DNA from: Actinokineospora inagensis DSM 44258
Lineage (GTDB): Bacteria; Actinomycetota; Actinomycetes; Mycobacteriales; Pseudonocardiaceae
Length of the DNA: 64,000 nucleotides
Assembly: GCF_000482865.1 (NCBI RefSeq)
Contig: NZ_KI519516.1
Span: forward strand, 242,574 to 306,573
Direction of reading: 5' to 3'
Shown: piece after piece, positions 24,472-33,362 of the stretch
Layout of the letters: every line of letters begins with the position of its first letter
How positions within the stretch are numbered: the stretch's first letter is position 1
Made by a program: the position numbers and the translations under genes
Notes under the pieces: generated by a model
Databases searched by the model: none
Told to the model about the DNA's origin: nothing
The model's input: only the letters and a program-made list of their open reading frames with translations

Positions 24472-27400
24472 ATGTTCCGCAAGGTGCTCGTCGCCAACCG
24501 AGGCGAGATCGCCATCCGGGCGTTCCGAGCCGGGTACGAACTGGGCGCGGGGACGGTGGCGGTCTTCCCCTACGAGGACCGCAACTCGCCACACCGGATG
24601 AAGGCCGACGAGGCCTACGAGATCGGCGAGCCCGGTCACCCGGTCCGCGCCTACCTGAGCGTCGAGGAGATCGTCAAGGCCGCCCGGAAGGCGGGCGCCG
24701 ACGCGGTCTACCCCGGCTACGGCTTCCTCTCCGAGAACCCGGAGCTGGCGAAGGCGTGCGCCGAGGCGGGCATCACCTTCGTCGGGCCGGACGCGAGCGT
24801 CCTCGAGCTGACCGGCAACAAGGCGCGCGCCATCGCCGCCGCCCGCGAGGCGGGTCTGCCGGTGCTGCGCTCCACCGAGCCGTCCACCGACGTCGAGTCG
24901 CTGATCACCGCCGCCGACGACATCGGCTACCCGGTGTTCGTCAAGGCCGTCGCCGGTGGCGGTGGCCGCGGCATGCGCCGGGTGGAGGAGCCCAAGGCGC
25001 TGCGCGAGTCGCTGGAAGCCGCGATGCGCGAGGCCGAGTCCGCGTTCGGCGACGCCACGGTGTTCCTGGAGCAGGCCGTGGTCGACCCGCGGCACATCGA
25101 GGTGCAGATCCTCGCCGACGGCGTGGGCAACGTGATCCACCTCTACGAGCGGGACTGCTCGCTGCAGCGGCGGCACCAGAAGGTCATCGAGATCGCGCCC
25201 GCGCCGAACCTGGACCCGGACCTGCGGGACCGGATCTGCGCCGACGCGGTGGCCTTCGCCAGGCACATCGGCTACCAGAACGCGGGCACCGTCGAGTTCC
25301 TGCTCGACACCCGCGGCAACCACGTCTTCATCGAGATGAACCCGCGCATCCAGGTCGAGCACACGGTCACCGAGGAGGTCACCGACGTCGACCTGGTGCA
25401 GTCGCAACTGCGGATCGCCTCCGGCGAGACGCTGGCCGACCTCGGCCTGAGCCAGGACGACATCTACCTGCGCGGCGCGGCCCTGCAGTGCCGGATCACC
25501 ACCGAGGACCCGGCCAAGGGGTTCCGCCCGGACACCGGCATGATCAGCGCCTACCGCTCCCCCGGCGGCAGCGGCATCCGGCTGGACGGCGGCACCGCGG
25601 CGGGCGCCGAGGTCAGCGCCCACTTCGACTCGATGCTGGTCAAGCTCACCTGCCGCGGCCGCGACTTCCCGGCCGCGGTCCGCCGGGCCCGGCGCGCGGT
25701 CGCCGAGTTCCGCATCCGCGGTGTCGCGTCGAACATCCCGTTCCTGCAGGCCGTGCTGGACGACCCGGACTTCGTGGCCGGTCGGGTCACCACCGCGTTC
25801 ATCGAGCAGCGCCCGCACCTGCTGACCGCGCGCAGCTCCGCCGACCGCGGCACCCGGCTGCTGACCTACCTGGCGGACGTGACGGTCAACCGGCCGCACG
25901 GCGCCCGCCCGAAGGTGCTCGACCCGCGGGAGAAGCTGCCCGAGGTCGACCTGGCCGCCGAGCCGCCCGCGGGCACCAAGCAGAAGCTGGTGGAGCTGGG
26001 CCCGGAGGGCTTCGCCCGCTGGATGCGGGAGAACAAACGGGTCGGCGTCACCGACACGACCTTCCGCGACGCGCACCAGTCGCTGCTGGCCACCCGGGTG
26101 CGCACCAAGGACCTGCTCGCGGTCGCCCCGCACGTGGCGCGGTCCACGCCGGAGCTGTTCTCGCTGGAGTGCTGGGGCGGCGCGACCTACGACGTGGCAC
26201 TGCGGTTCCTCGCCGAGGACCCGTGGGAGCGGCTGGCGGCGCTGCGCGAGGCGGTGCCCAACATCTGCCTGCAGATGCTGCTGCGCGGGCGGAACACGGT
26301 CGGCTACACCCCGTACCCGACGGAGGTCACCGACGCGTTCGTCCGCGAGGCCACCGACACCGGCATCGACATCTTCCGCATCTTCGACGCGCTCAACGAC
26401 GTCGAGCAGATGCGGCCCGCGATCGAGGCGGTCCGGGAGACCGGCACCGCGGTCGCCGAGGTCGCCCTCTGCTACACCGCCGACCTGTCCGACCCGGCCG
26501 AGCAGCTCTACACGCTGGACTACTACCTGAAGCTGGCCGAGCAGATCGTCGGCGCGGGCGCGCACGTGCTCGCGGTGAAGGACATGGCCGGGCTGCTGCG
26601 CCCGCCCGCCGCCGCGCGGCTGATCTCCGCGCTGCGCAAGGAGTTCGACCTGCCGGTCCACCTGCACACGCACGACACCGCTGGCGGGCAACTGGCCACC
26701 TACCTGGCCGCCATCCAGTCCGGTGTGGACGCCGTGGACGGCGCGGTCGCGTCCATGTCCGGCACCACGTCGCAGCCGTCGCTCTCGGCGATCGTGGCCG
26801 CCACCGACCACAGCGACCGGGAGACCGGGCTGTCGCTGCAGGCCGTGTCGGACATGGAGCCGTACTGGGAGATCGTGCGGAAGGTCTACCAGCCGTTCGA
26901 GGCGGGCCTGCCGTCGCCGACCGGCCGGGTGTACCACCACGAGATCCCCGGCGGTCAACTGTCGAACCTGCGCACCCAGGCCGTCGCGCTCGGCCTCGGC
27001 GACCGGTTCGAGGAGATCGAGACCACCTACGCCGCCGCCGACCGGATGCTGGGTCGCCTGGTGAAGGTGACCCCGTCGTCCAAGGTCGTCGGCGACCTGG
27101 CGCTGCACCTGGTCGGCGCCGGGGTCGACCCCAAGGAGTTCGAGGCCGACCCGGGCCGCTTCGACATCCCGGACTCGGTGATCGGCTTCCTGCACGGTGA
27201 GCTCGGCGACCCGGCCGGTGGCTGGCCGGAACCGTTCCGCACCAAGGCGCTCAAGGGCCGCCCGGCGCCCAAGGGCGTCGCGGAACTGACCGACGAGGAC
27301 CGCGCGGGGCTGGAAAACGACCGGCGCGGCACGCTGAACCGGCTGCTGTTCCCCGGCCCGACCCGCGAGTTCCTGGCCCACCGCGACCAGTTCGGCGACA

Positions 27401-27846
27401 CCAGCGTGTTGGCCAGCAAGGACTTCTTCTACGGCCTGGAGCAGGGCCGCGAGTACGCGGTGCACCTCGACCGCGGTGTGACGCTGCTGCTGGAACTGGA
27501 AGCGGTCGCCGATGCCGACGAGCGCGGCATGCGCACCGTCATGGCCACGCTCAACGGGCAACTGCGGCCGATCCAGGTCCGCGACCGGTCCGTCGCCGCG
27601 GACCTGCCCGCGGCGGAGAAGGCGGACCGGGCGAACCAGAACCACGTCGCCGCCCCGTTCGCGGGCGTGGTCACCCTGGCGGTGGCCGAGGGCGACGCGG
27701 TCGAGGCGGGCGCCACCGTCGCCACCATCGAGGCGATGAAGATGGAGGCCGCGATCACCGCCCCCAAGTCGGGCACCGTGGCGCGGTTGGCCATCGGCGC
27801 GGTCCAGCAAGTCGAAGGCGGCGATTTGCTCGTCGTACTGGGGTAG
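24472..27846 (+). CDS. pyc: Pyruvate carboxylase
   Basis: 1,124 residues, the full single-chain enzyme that makes oxaloacetate from pyruvate, bicarbonate and ATP. The biotin carboxylase domain (1-450) begins MFRKVLVANRGEIAIRAFRA, has the Gly-rich ATP-grasp loop AVAGGGGRGMRRV, and FIEMNPRIQVEHTVTEEVT. The carboxyltransferase domain (about 520-1000) has VTDTTFRDAHQSLLATRVRT, RIFDALNDVEQM and HLHTHDTAGGQ. The biotinyl domain ends with IEAMKMEAAI, the biotin Lys at about 1090. It is a single-gene unit with a strong ribosome binding site. Long antisense frames over it are artefacts. Confidence 0.98.
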   Translation: MFRKVLVANRGEIAIRAFRAGYELGAGTVAVFPYEDRNSPHRMKADEAYEIGEPGHPVRAYLSVEEIVKAARKAGADAVYPGYGFLSENPELAKACAEAGITFVGPDASVLELTGNKARAIAAAREAGLPVLRSTEPSTDVESLITAADDIGYPVFVKAVAGGGGRGMRRVEEPKALRESLEAAMREAESAFGDATVFLEQAVVDPRHIEVQILADGVGNVIHLYERDCSLQRRHQKVIEIAPAPNLDPDLRDRICADAVAFARHIGYQNAGTVEFLLDTRGNHVFIEMNPRIQVEHTVTEEVTDVDLVQSQLRIASGETLADLGLSQDDIYLRGAALQCRITTEDPAKGFRPDTGMISAYRSPGGSGIRLDGGTAAGAEVSAHFDSMLVKLTCRGRDFPAAVRRARRAVAEFRIRGVASNIPFLQAVLDDPDFVAGRVTTAFIEQRPHLLTARSSADRGTRLLTYLADVTVNRPHGARPKVLDPREKLPEVDLAAEPPAGTKQKLVELGPEGFARWMRENKRVGVTDTTFRDAHQSLLATRVRTKDLLAVAPHVARSTPELFSLECWGGATYDVALRFLAEDPWERLAALREAVPNICLQMLLRGRNTVGYTPYPTEVTDAFVREATDTGIDIFRIFDALNDVEQMRPAIEAVRETGTAVAEVALCYTADLSDPAEQLYTLDYYLKLAEQIVGAGAHVLAVKDMAGLLRPPAAARLISALRKEFDLPVHLHTHDTAGGQLATYLAAIQSGVDAVDGAVASMSGTTSQPSLSAIVAATDHSDRETGLSLQAVSDMEPYWEIVRKVYQPFEAGLPSPTGRVYHHEIPGGQLSNLRTQAVALGLGDRFEEIETTYAAADRMLGRLVKVTPSSKVVGDLALHLVGAGVDPKEFEADPGRFDIPDSVIGFLHGELGDPAGGWPEPFRTKALKGRPAPKGVAELTDEDRAGLENDRRGTLNRLLFPGPTREFLAHRDQFGDTSVLASKDFFYGLEQGREYAVHLDRGVTLLLELEAVADADERGMRTVMATLNGQLRPIQVRDRSVAADLPAAEKADRANQNHVAAPFAGVVTLAVAEGDAVEAGATVATIEAMKMEAAITAPKSGTVARLAIGAVQQVEGGDLLVVLG

Positions 27847-27856
27847 TGGTCCGGTC

Positions 27857-27894
27857 GCGCACCCCCGTCGCACCCGGTGTCGGCGGGGGTGCGC
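27857..27894 (+). terminator. Hairpin after pyc
   Basis: GCGCACCCCC (27857-27866) pairs with GGGGGTGCGC (27885-27894), with an 18-base loop, 11 bases after the pyc stop. There is no T-run, which is usual for GC-rich actinomycete hairpin terminators. The rest of the gap to 28137 holds no gene. Confidence 0.5.
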
Positions 27895-28137
27895 GCATGT
27901 CCGGGAAACTACGTACGCGCGCCGTGACCTTGATCCCAGCGGCCACCGAAACCGCAGGACAACCGGTGCGCGTCGGGTGCGGTTCGGGTTACTCGGTGGA
28001 GGTCGGCTCAGGTGGTCGGTACACATCCCGATGTCGGGGGGCATGGAGCGGGCCGCCCGCACCCAGCCCGTGGTAACCGAATGGGGGTGGGCTGCGGCGC
28101 CGGGCGGCCCGCCCGCCGATCGGCCTAGGCTGGTCGG

Positions 28138-30435
28138 GTGGCCACTGGGGAGGAGTTGATCGCGCGACCGGTGCCGGTCGCGACCTTCGTCGGCCGGGAC
28201 GACGACCTGGCCGCGCTGGCGGAACGGCTGCGCGGCACCCGGATGCTGACCGTGCACGGCGCGGGCGGTGTCGGCAAGACCGAACTGGCTCTGCGCGCGG
28301 TCCGCGACTACCCGGACCCGGTGCACGTGGTCGACCTGACCCAGGTGAACGACGCGGAGATGCTGGTCGCGCTGGTAACCGAGTCGGTCGGGGTCCGCGA
28401 CCACTCGCCGCACCCGCCGCTGACCGCGCTCTTGGACCACCTCGGCGCGCGGGCCGTTCTGTTGGTGCTGGACAACTGCGAGCACGTGGCCGACGCCGCC
28501 GCCGACTTGGCCGCCACGTTGCTGGCGAGCGCGCCCGCGCTGCGAATCCTGGCCACCAGCCGGATCGCGCCGCTGCACGTCCCCGGCGAGCGCCTGTACC
28601 GGTTGGAACCACTGGGTTTACCCGATCCGTGCGCGGGTCTCGACGAGGTGCGTGCGAGCGACGCCGTGCGACTGCTGGTGGACCGGGCAACCGCGGTGGC
28701 GGGCGATTTCGCGGTCACCGAGGACAACGTCACCGACGTCGTGCACCTGGTGCGCAAGCTGGATGGTCTACCGCTGGCGATCACCCTCGCGGCGGCCCGG
28801 TTGCGCAGCCTCACCGTCAACCAGCTCATCGACCGGCTGGACGGCGCCTTCAGCGTGCTGGCCTCGCAGCGGCGCGACCTCGCCCCGCAGCACCGAGCGC
28901 TGGCCGGGGTGCTGGACTGCACGTACCGGCTGTGCGACGCGGCGGAACAGTTGGCGTGGCAGCGGTTGTCGATCCCGGAGGCGGGCTTCTGCATCCGCGC
29001 CGCCGAGGCGATCTGCGCCGACGGCACCGAGATCACCGCGGACCGGGTGCTCGACCTGGTGGACGGGCTGATCCAGAAGTCGGTGCTCGGCATGTACGAG
29101 GTCGACGGGATCGCCAGGTACCGGATGCTGGAGACCACCCGCCAGTACGCCGCCGACCGGCTCGCCGAGAGCGGCGAGACCGCGCTGCTGCGCGACCGGC
29201 ACCTGGCGTACTACCGGGACTTCGCGCTCGAAGCGGCCCAGAAGTGGTTCGCCCCGGGGGAACGCGAACTGTGGTGGGTGCGGATGGCGGTGTCCCACTT
29301 CGCCAACCTGCGCAGCGCCATGCAGTACGCCGTCGACGCCGGTGGCGACCAAGCCGTCGCGGGCCTGGGCATCGCGATCGGCTTGGCGAACCTGCGGGTG
29401 TGGTTCTTCCGCGGCACCATCCGCGAGGGCTACCTCTGGCTGACCCGGCTACTGGCCGAACAACCCCCGTCGGCACCGGTGCCTGTGCTTGTCGAGGCCG
29501 CCGTCGCCGCGTCGTGGACCGCCGTGTGCATGGGCGACCCGACCCGCGCCGAGGCCGCCCTGTCCCGCTGCCGCGCACTGGCGCCACGCGACCCCGCCAC
29601 CACCTTCGCCGAGGGCGCCTACCGCCTGATCATCACCGGCGACGCCGCCGCGATCCAACAGTTGGCCCGCGCCCGAGCAGACCTCCTCGCCGCCGACCGC
29701 CACGGCGCCGCCCACATGGCCGCCCTGTTCTGGGGAATCGCCACCGCGTTCCTCGGCTCCCCCGCCGAAGCCCGCGAAGCCGCCACCCAGATCCACACCG
29801 AGGCCACCACCGCGGGCGCCGCGTGGGCCCTCAGTTGGACCCGCTGGGTCCGCGCCCTCACCGAACTCCGCCACGGCTCCCCCACCCGAGCAGTCACGCT
29901 GTTCCGCCGCTCCCTCCTCGAACAACGCTCCTGGGACGAACGGTGGGGCACCGTGTGGAGCATCCACGGAATCGCCTGGTCCCTCGCCGCCACCGGGGAC
30001 TACGGGACGGCCACCCGGGTCCTCGGCATCACCCGCACCCTCCGCACCACCACCGGTTTCCAAATCGCCGCCATGCGCCCCTTCGCCCACATCCACAGCG
30101 AAGTAGAACGACAATGCCTGCGCGCCCTCGGCCCGGAAACCTACCGAACCACCTTCGACACCGGCACCACCCTCACCCCCTCCGCGGCCCAAGCCGTCGC
30201 CCTCGGCGAAACCCCACCCGCCGCCAACCCCTGGCTCGAACTAACCACCCGCGAACGCGAAGTCGCCGAACTCGCCGCCCAGGGCCTCAACAACCGCGAA
30301 ATCGCCGAACTCCTCCACATCAGCACCCGAACCGTGGAAACCCACATCCGCCGCCTCCTCCCCAAACTAGGCCTCCGCCGCCGCGCCCAACTCCCCCGCT
30401 GGTACACCGACCGCCACAACCAACAAACCGCCTGA
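28138..30435 (+). CDS. LuxR-family regulator with STAND NTPase domain
   Basis: 765 residues from GTG 28138. An AAA/STAND nucleotide switch occupies about 15-330: Walker A GAGGVGKT at 41-48, Walker B-like AVLLVLDNCEHVADA, sensor ILATSRIAPLHVPGERLYRLEPL, and the GLPLAITLAAARLRSL motif. A helical, tetratricopeptide-like region lies at about 400-690. The C-terminal 65 residues are a GerE/LuxR helix-turn-helix: LTTREREVAELAAQGLNNRE, then IAELLHISTRTVETHI. Such proteins sense an unknown ligand and control secondary-metabolism or stress genes. No biosynthetic cluster is adjacent, so its target is unknown. Confidence 0.88.
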   Translation: MATGEELIARPVPVATFVGRDDDLAALAERLRGTRMLTVHGAGGVGKTELALRAVRDYPDPVHVVDLTQVNDAEMLVALVTESVGVRDHSPHPPLTALLDHLGARAVLLVLDNCEHVADAAADLAATLLASAPALRILATSRIAPLHVPGERLYRLEPLGLPDPCAGLDEVRASDAVRLLVDRATAVAGDFAVTEDNVTDVVHLVRKLDGLPLAITLAAARLRSLTVNQLIDRLDGAFSVLASQRRDLAPQHRALAGVLDCTYRLCDAAEQLAWQRLSIPEAGFCIRAAEAICADGTEITADRVLDLVDGLIQKSVLGMYEVDGIARYRMLETTRQYAADRLAESGETALLRDRHLAYYRDFALEAAQKWFAPGERELWWVRMAVSHFANLRSAMQYAVDAGGDQAVAGLGIAIGLANLRVWFFRGTIREGYLWLTRLLAEQPPSAPVPVLVEAAVAASWTAVCMGDPTRAEAALSRCRALAPRDPATTFAEGAYRLIITGDAAAIQQLARARADLLAADRHGAAHMAALFWGIATAFLGSPAEAREAATQIHTEATTAGAAWALSWTRWVRALTELRHGSPTRAVTLFRRSLLEQRSWDERWGTVWSIHGIAWSLAATGDYGTATRVLGITRTLRTTTGFQIAAMRPFAHIHSEVERQCLRALGPETYRTTFDTGTTLTPSAAQAVALGETPPAANPWLELTTREREVAELAAQGLNNREIAELLHISTRTVETHIRRLLPKLGLRRRAQLPRWYTDRHNQQTA

Positions 30436-30486
30436 CTCCCCCCTTTGCAATCCGCACTCATTCTTCAGCAGAGGAGGAGCGCGCCA

Positions 30487-30546
30487 ATGGGGATGGGGAT
30501 GGGGATGGGGATGGGGATGGGGATGGGGATGGGGATGGGGATGGGG
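30487..30546 (+). repeat. Microsatellite (ATGGGG)10
   Basis: Ten perfect head-to-tail copies of ATGGGG with no interruption. It is part of a purine-rich stretch from about 30470 to 30840 with no credible gene on either strand. Six-base units keep all frames open, giving false Pro-His and Met-Gly frames. Confidence 0.95.
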
Positions 30547-30588
30547 TAAAGCGAGCAGGAGCAGAAAGAAAAAAGAAGGAGCAAAGCG

Positions 30589-30627
30589 AAGAGGAAGAGG
30601 AAGAGGAAGAGGAAGAGGAAGAGGAAG
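30589..30627 (+). repeat. Microsatellite (AAGAGG)6
   Basis: Six perfect copies of AAGAGG plus a half unit, all purine on the plus strand, 42 bases after the ATGGGG array. Only the other arrays and purine-rich filler lie around it. Confidence 0.95.
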
Positions 30628-30724
30628 TCTAACAGAAAAGAAGAGGCCAAAAGCGGGCAAGGGAATGAGGGGCGGAAATCGGGACAAGAACCTGAAAATG
30701 ACAGACAAGAAGGGGTGAGAAAAA

Positions 30725-30815
30725 GGGAGACGGGAGACGGGAGACGGGAGACGGGAGACGGGAGACGGGAGACGGGAGACGGGAGACGGGAGACGGGAGA
30801 CGGGAGACGGGAGAG
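30725..30815 (+). repeat. Microsatellite (GGGAGAC)12
   Basis: Twelve perfect copies of the heptamer GGGAGAC (30725-30808) and one variant (GGGAGAG). The seven-base unit rules out a coding role because each copy shifts the frame. Purine-rich sequence continues to about 30840, then repeat element B begins. Confidence 0.95.
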
Positions 30816-30864
30816 CAATCAGAAAAAGAGAAGAGACTGGAATACAAAGCGCACACTCGCACCG

Positions 30865-31131
30865 CGCGCCTCGAAACCCGCCGATACCAACCGCCCGCTG
30901 GGGTGAAGTTGTTTTGTTTGGGGGAGGCGGTGGCCTAAGCCGGCAGGCGGGTAAGGCCACGCTTTCCAGTGGCCCCGCCTTTTAGCCTTACCCAGGCCAC
31001 CGCACAGGGGCCCCAAACAAAACAACTTCACCCCAGCGGGCACTGCCCGAAAAATCCGGCGCCCGAGGCCGGCGTCGCCGAAGGCGACCAGGCCGAACCC
31101 CGAGGCGCAGCCGAGGCCCAAAGACCCCTCA
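30865..31131 (-). repeat. Palindromic repeat element, copy B
   Basis: Sense direction is minus. The core at 30893-31041 is 149 bp with perfect 31-bp arms (30893-30923, 31011-31041). The second outer base pair beyond GCCCG differs from copy A and is compensated (CT/AG versus TT/AA). The 5' flank (31131 downward) starts TGAGGGGTCT, contains the hairpin GTCGCC-TTC-GGCGAC (31074-31088), and includes the recG stop codon (31129-31131). It lies between luxR and the convergent recG. Confidence 0.9.
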
Positions 31132-33300
31132 AGCCTTCTCCAAATACTCCGCCCGCCCCGCGTCAATCACCTGATGCACCATCCCAGCCAACCCGGGAAA
31201 TCCCCCCAGCTCGGCATCATCAGCCACCAGCGCATGCGCCACCACCCGCGCGTCCGCGATGATCTGCTCGTCCCGCGTCAAACTCAACATCTTCAACGTC
31301 GACCGCACCCCCGACTGGCTGGCCCCCAAAATGTCCCCCTCCCGCCGCAACTCCAAATCCAGCCGAGCCAGTTCGAAACCGTCCAACGTCGACGCCACGG
31401 CGTCCAACCGATCCCGCGTGGCCGTCCCAGCAGGCATCTCCGTGACCAGCAAACAAACCCCGGGCGCGCTCCCCCGCCCCACCCGCCCCCGAAGCTGGTG
31501 CAACTGGCTCACCCCAAATCGATCAGCATCCAGAATCACCATCGCCGTCGCGTTCGGCACGTTCACCCCCACCTCAACCACCGTTGTCGCGACCAGTACA
31601 TCCACCACCGCCCCCGCAAACGCTTGCATCACCGCGTCTTTGTCGTCAGCCGCCATCCGTCCGTGCAGAATCCCCACCCGCAGCCCAGCCAACGGCCCCC
31701 CGGCCAGCGAAGCGGCGACATCGATGACTGCCAACGGCGGCCGCCGGTCATCGGCTCCCCCCGGGCCGTCCTCCTCATCCCCAATTCGAGGACACACGAC
31801 ATAAGCCTGGTGCCCCCCGGCCACTTCCTCCCGGACTCGCTGCCAAACCCGATCAAACCAAGCCGGTTTCTCCGCCACCGGCACAACAGTCGTGGAAATC
31901 GGCGAACGCCCCGCCGGAAGCTCGCGCAGCGCTGAAGTCTCCAAATCGCCGTACACCGTCATCGCGACCGTTCGGGGAATCGGGGTGGCCGTCATGACCA
32001 GCACATGTGGAGTGAGGTCGTCCCCGGCCCGACCACGGAGCGCGTCCCGCTGCTCGACCCCGAACCGGTGCTGTTCGTCCACAACCACCAGACCGAGCGC
32101 GGCAAAGCTGACCTTGTCCTGGATGAGAGCGTGCGTGCCCACGACAATCCCGGCCGCACCGCTCGCCGCGTCCAACATGGCCTGTTTACGCTGCGGCGCC
32201 GTCAGCGACCCGGTCAACAACGTGATCCGAGTGGCGTTCGAGGCCCCACCCAGCTCCCCCGCCTGTGCAAGATCCCCCAGCAGTTCCCGCAACGACCGCG
32301 CGTGTTGCGCGGCGAGAACCTCAGTCGGCGCGAGCATCGCCGCCTGCTTGCCCGCGTCAACTGCCTGCAACATGGCCCGCAGCGCCACAATCGTCTTACC
32401 CGAACCCACTTCGCCCTGCAGCAACCGGTTCATCGGGTGCTCGACGGACAAATCCGCCTCGATCGCCGCGCCGACCTCAACCTGCCCGGCCGTCAAGGTG
32501 AACGGCAGTCGCTGGTCGAATTCGGCAAGGATGCCACCGGGTTTGACGGGGCAGGCCGGTGCGGGGCGCGCGCCCGCCGCCTGCCTGCGCTGGGCCAGCG
32601 CCAACTGGACGGACAACGCCTCATCCCACTTGAGCCGGACCCGCGCCCGCTCCAGATCGGCCCACTCCGCCGGGCGGTGGATGGACCGGACCGCCTCCTC
32701 GTACGGCGGCAGGCCGAGTTTGTCGCGCAGCTCGTCCGGGAACGGGTCCTCGATCTCGTCGAGCACGGCCAGGGTCTGCTGCACGCACTGGGCGATCTGC
32801 CAGGACTGGATCTTCGCCGACGCCGGGTACACCGGGATCAGCCCGCCCGCGAACTCCTCGACGGCGGCGGTCCCCGGCTCGGCCTCGGCGTCGCCGTCGA
32901 GCAGTTGGTAGTCCGGGTTGGCCAACTGCAGCTTCTGCCGGAACGCGGTGACCTTGCCGGAGAACAGGGCGCTGATGCCGGGCTTGAGCTTCTCCACGTG
33001 CCACGGCTGGTTGAAGAACGCGCACTCCAGGTTCCGCTTGCCGTCGGTGAGCGACACCTCGACCAGGCTGCCGCGCTTGGTCTTCATCTGCCGCTTGTTC
33101 ACCGACACGACCTTGGCCATGACGGTGACGTGCTCGCCGACCTCCAGCCCCGCGATGTCGGTGAGCTGGCCGCGCTCGGCGTACCGGCGCGGGTAGTGGC
33201 GCAGCAGGTCACCGGCGGTGGCCAGGTTGAACGCGGCGGCCAGCGCGTCCGCCGACTTCTTGCCCACCAACCGGTCCAGTCGCTCGCCCAGCGCCGTCAT
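31129..33300 (-). CDS. recG: ATP-dependent DNA helicase RecG
   Basis: 723 residues from ATG 33300 with GAGAGGAACGGG upstream. The N-terminal wedge/OB domain (about 60-160) has VTVMAKVVSVNKRQMKTKRG. Helicase motifs follow: Walker A LLQGEVGSGKTIVA, DExH VVVDEQHRFGVEQR, MTATPIPRT, GRMAADDKD, and motif VI HQLRGRVGRG. RecG regresses stalled replication forks and branch-migrates Holliday junctions. The length is normal for the family. The TGA stop falls inside repeat element B, so the repeat supplies the end of the gene. Confidence 0.96.
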   Translation of the reverse strand: MTALGERLDRLVGKKSADALAAAFNLATAGDLLRHYPRRYAERGQLTDIAGLEVGEHVTVMAKVVSVNKRQMKTKRGSLVEVSLTDGKRNLECAFFNQPWHVEKLKPGISALFSGKVTAFRQKLQLANPDYQLLDGDAEAEPGTAAVEEFAGGLIPVYPASAKIQSWQIAQCVQQTLAVLDEIEDPFPDELRDKLGLPPYEEAVRSIHRPAEWADLERARVRLKWDEALSVQLALAQRRQAAGARPAPACPVKPGGILAEFDQRLPFTLTAGQVEVGAAIEADLSVEHPMNRLLQGEVGSGKTIVALRAMLQAVDAGKQAAMLAPTEVLAAQHARSLRELLGDLAQAGELGGASNATRITLLTGSLTAPQRKQAMLDAASGAAGIVVGTHALIQDKVSFAALGLVVVDEQHRFGVEQRDALRGRAGDDLTPHVLVMTATPIPRTVAMTVYGDLETSALRELPAGRSPISTTVVPVAEKPAWFDRVWQRVREEVAGGHQAYVVCPRIGDEEDGPGGADDRRPPLAVIDVAASLAGGPLAGLRVGILHGRMAADDKDAVMQAFAGAVVDVLVATTVVEVGVNVPNATAMVILDADRFGVSQLHQLRGRVGRGSAPGVCLLVTEMPAGTATRDRLDAVASTLDGFELARLDLELRREGDILGASQSGVRSTLKMLSLTRDEQIIADARVVAHALVADDAELGGFPGLAGMVHQVIDAGRAEYLEKA

Positions 33301-33362
33301 CCCGTTCCTCTCGTCCGCCTGACGCACATTGTGTCGCGACCCACCGACACTGCGTCACCGGA

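Noticed and set aside
24385-28578. 1,397-residue minus-strand frame over pyc
   Set aside because: Antisense of a certain gene. It shows long Arg/Gly/Val low-complexity runs and has no ribosome binding site or known motif.
30487-30815. CRISPR-like array
   Set aside because: The repeats are head-to-tail with no spacers and the units are only 6-7 bases; no cas genes.
30367-30960. 197-residue minus frame rich in Pro-Leu, Pro-His and Ser-Arg-Leu-Pro repeats
   Set aside because: It is a translation of three microsatellites and repeat B. The heptamer array gives the same look in every frame.
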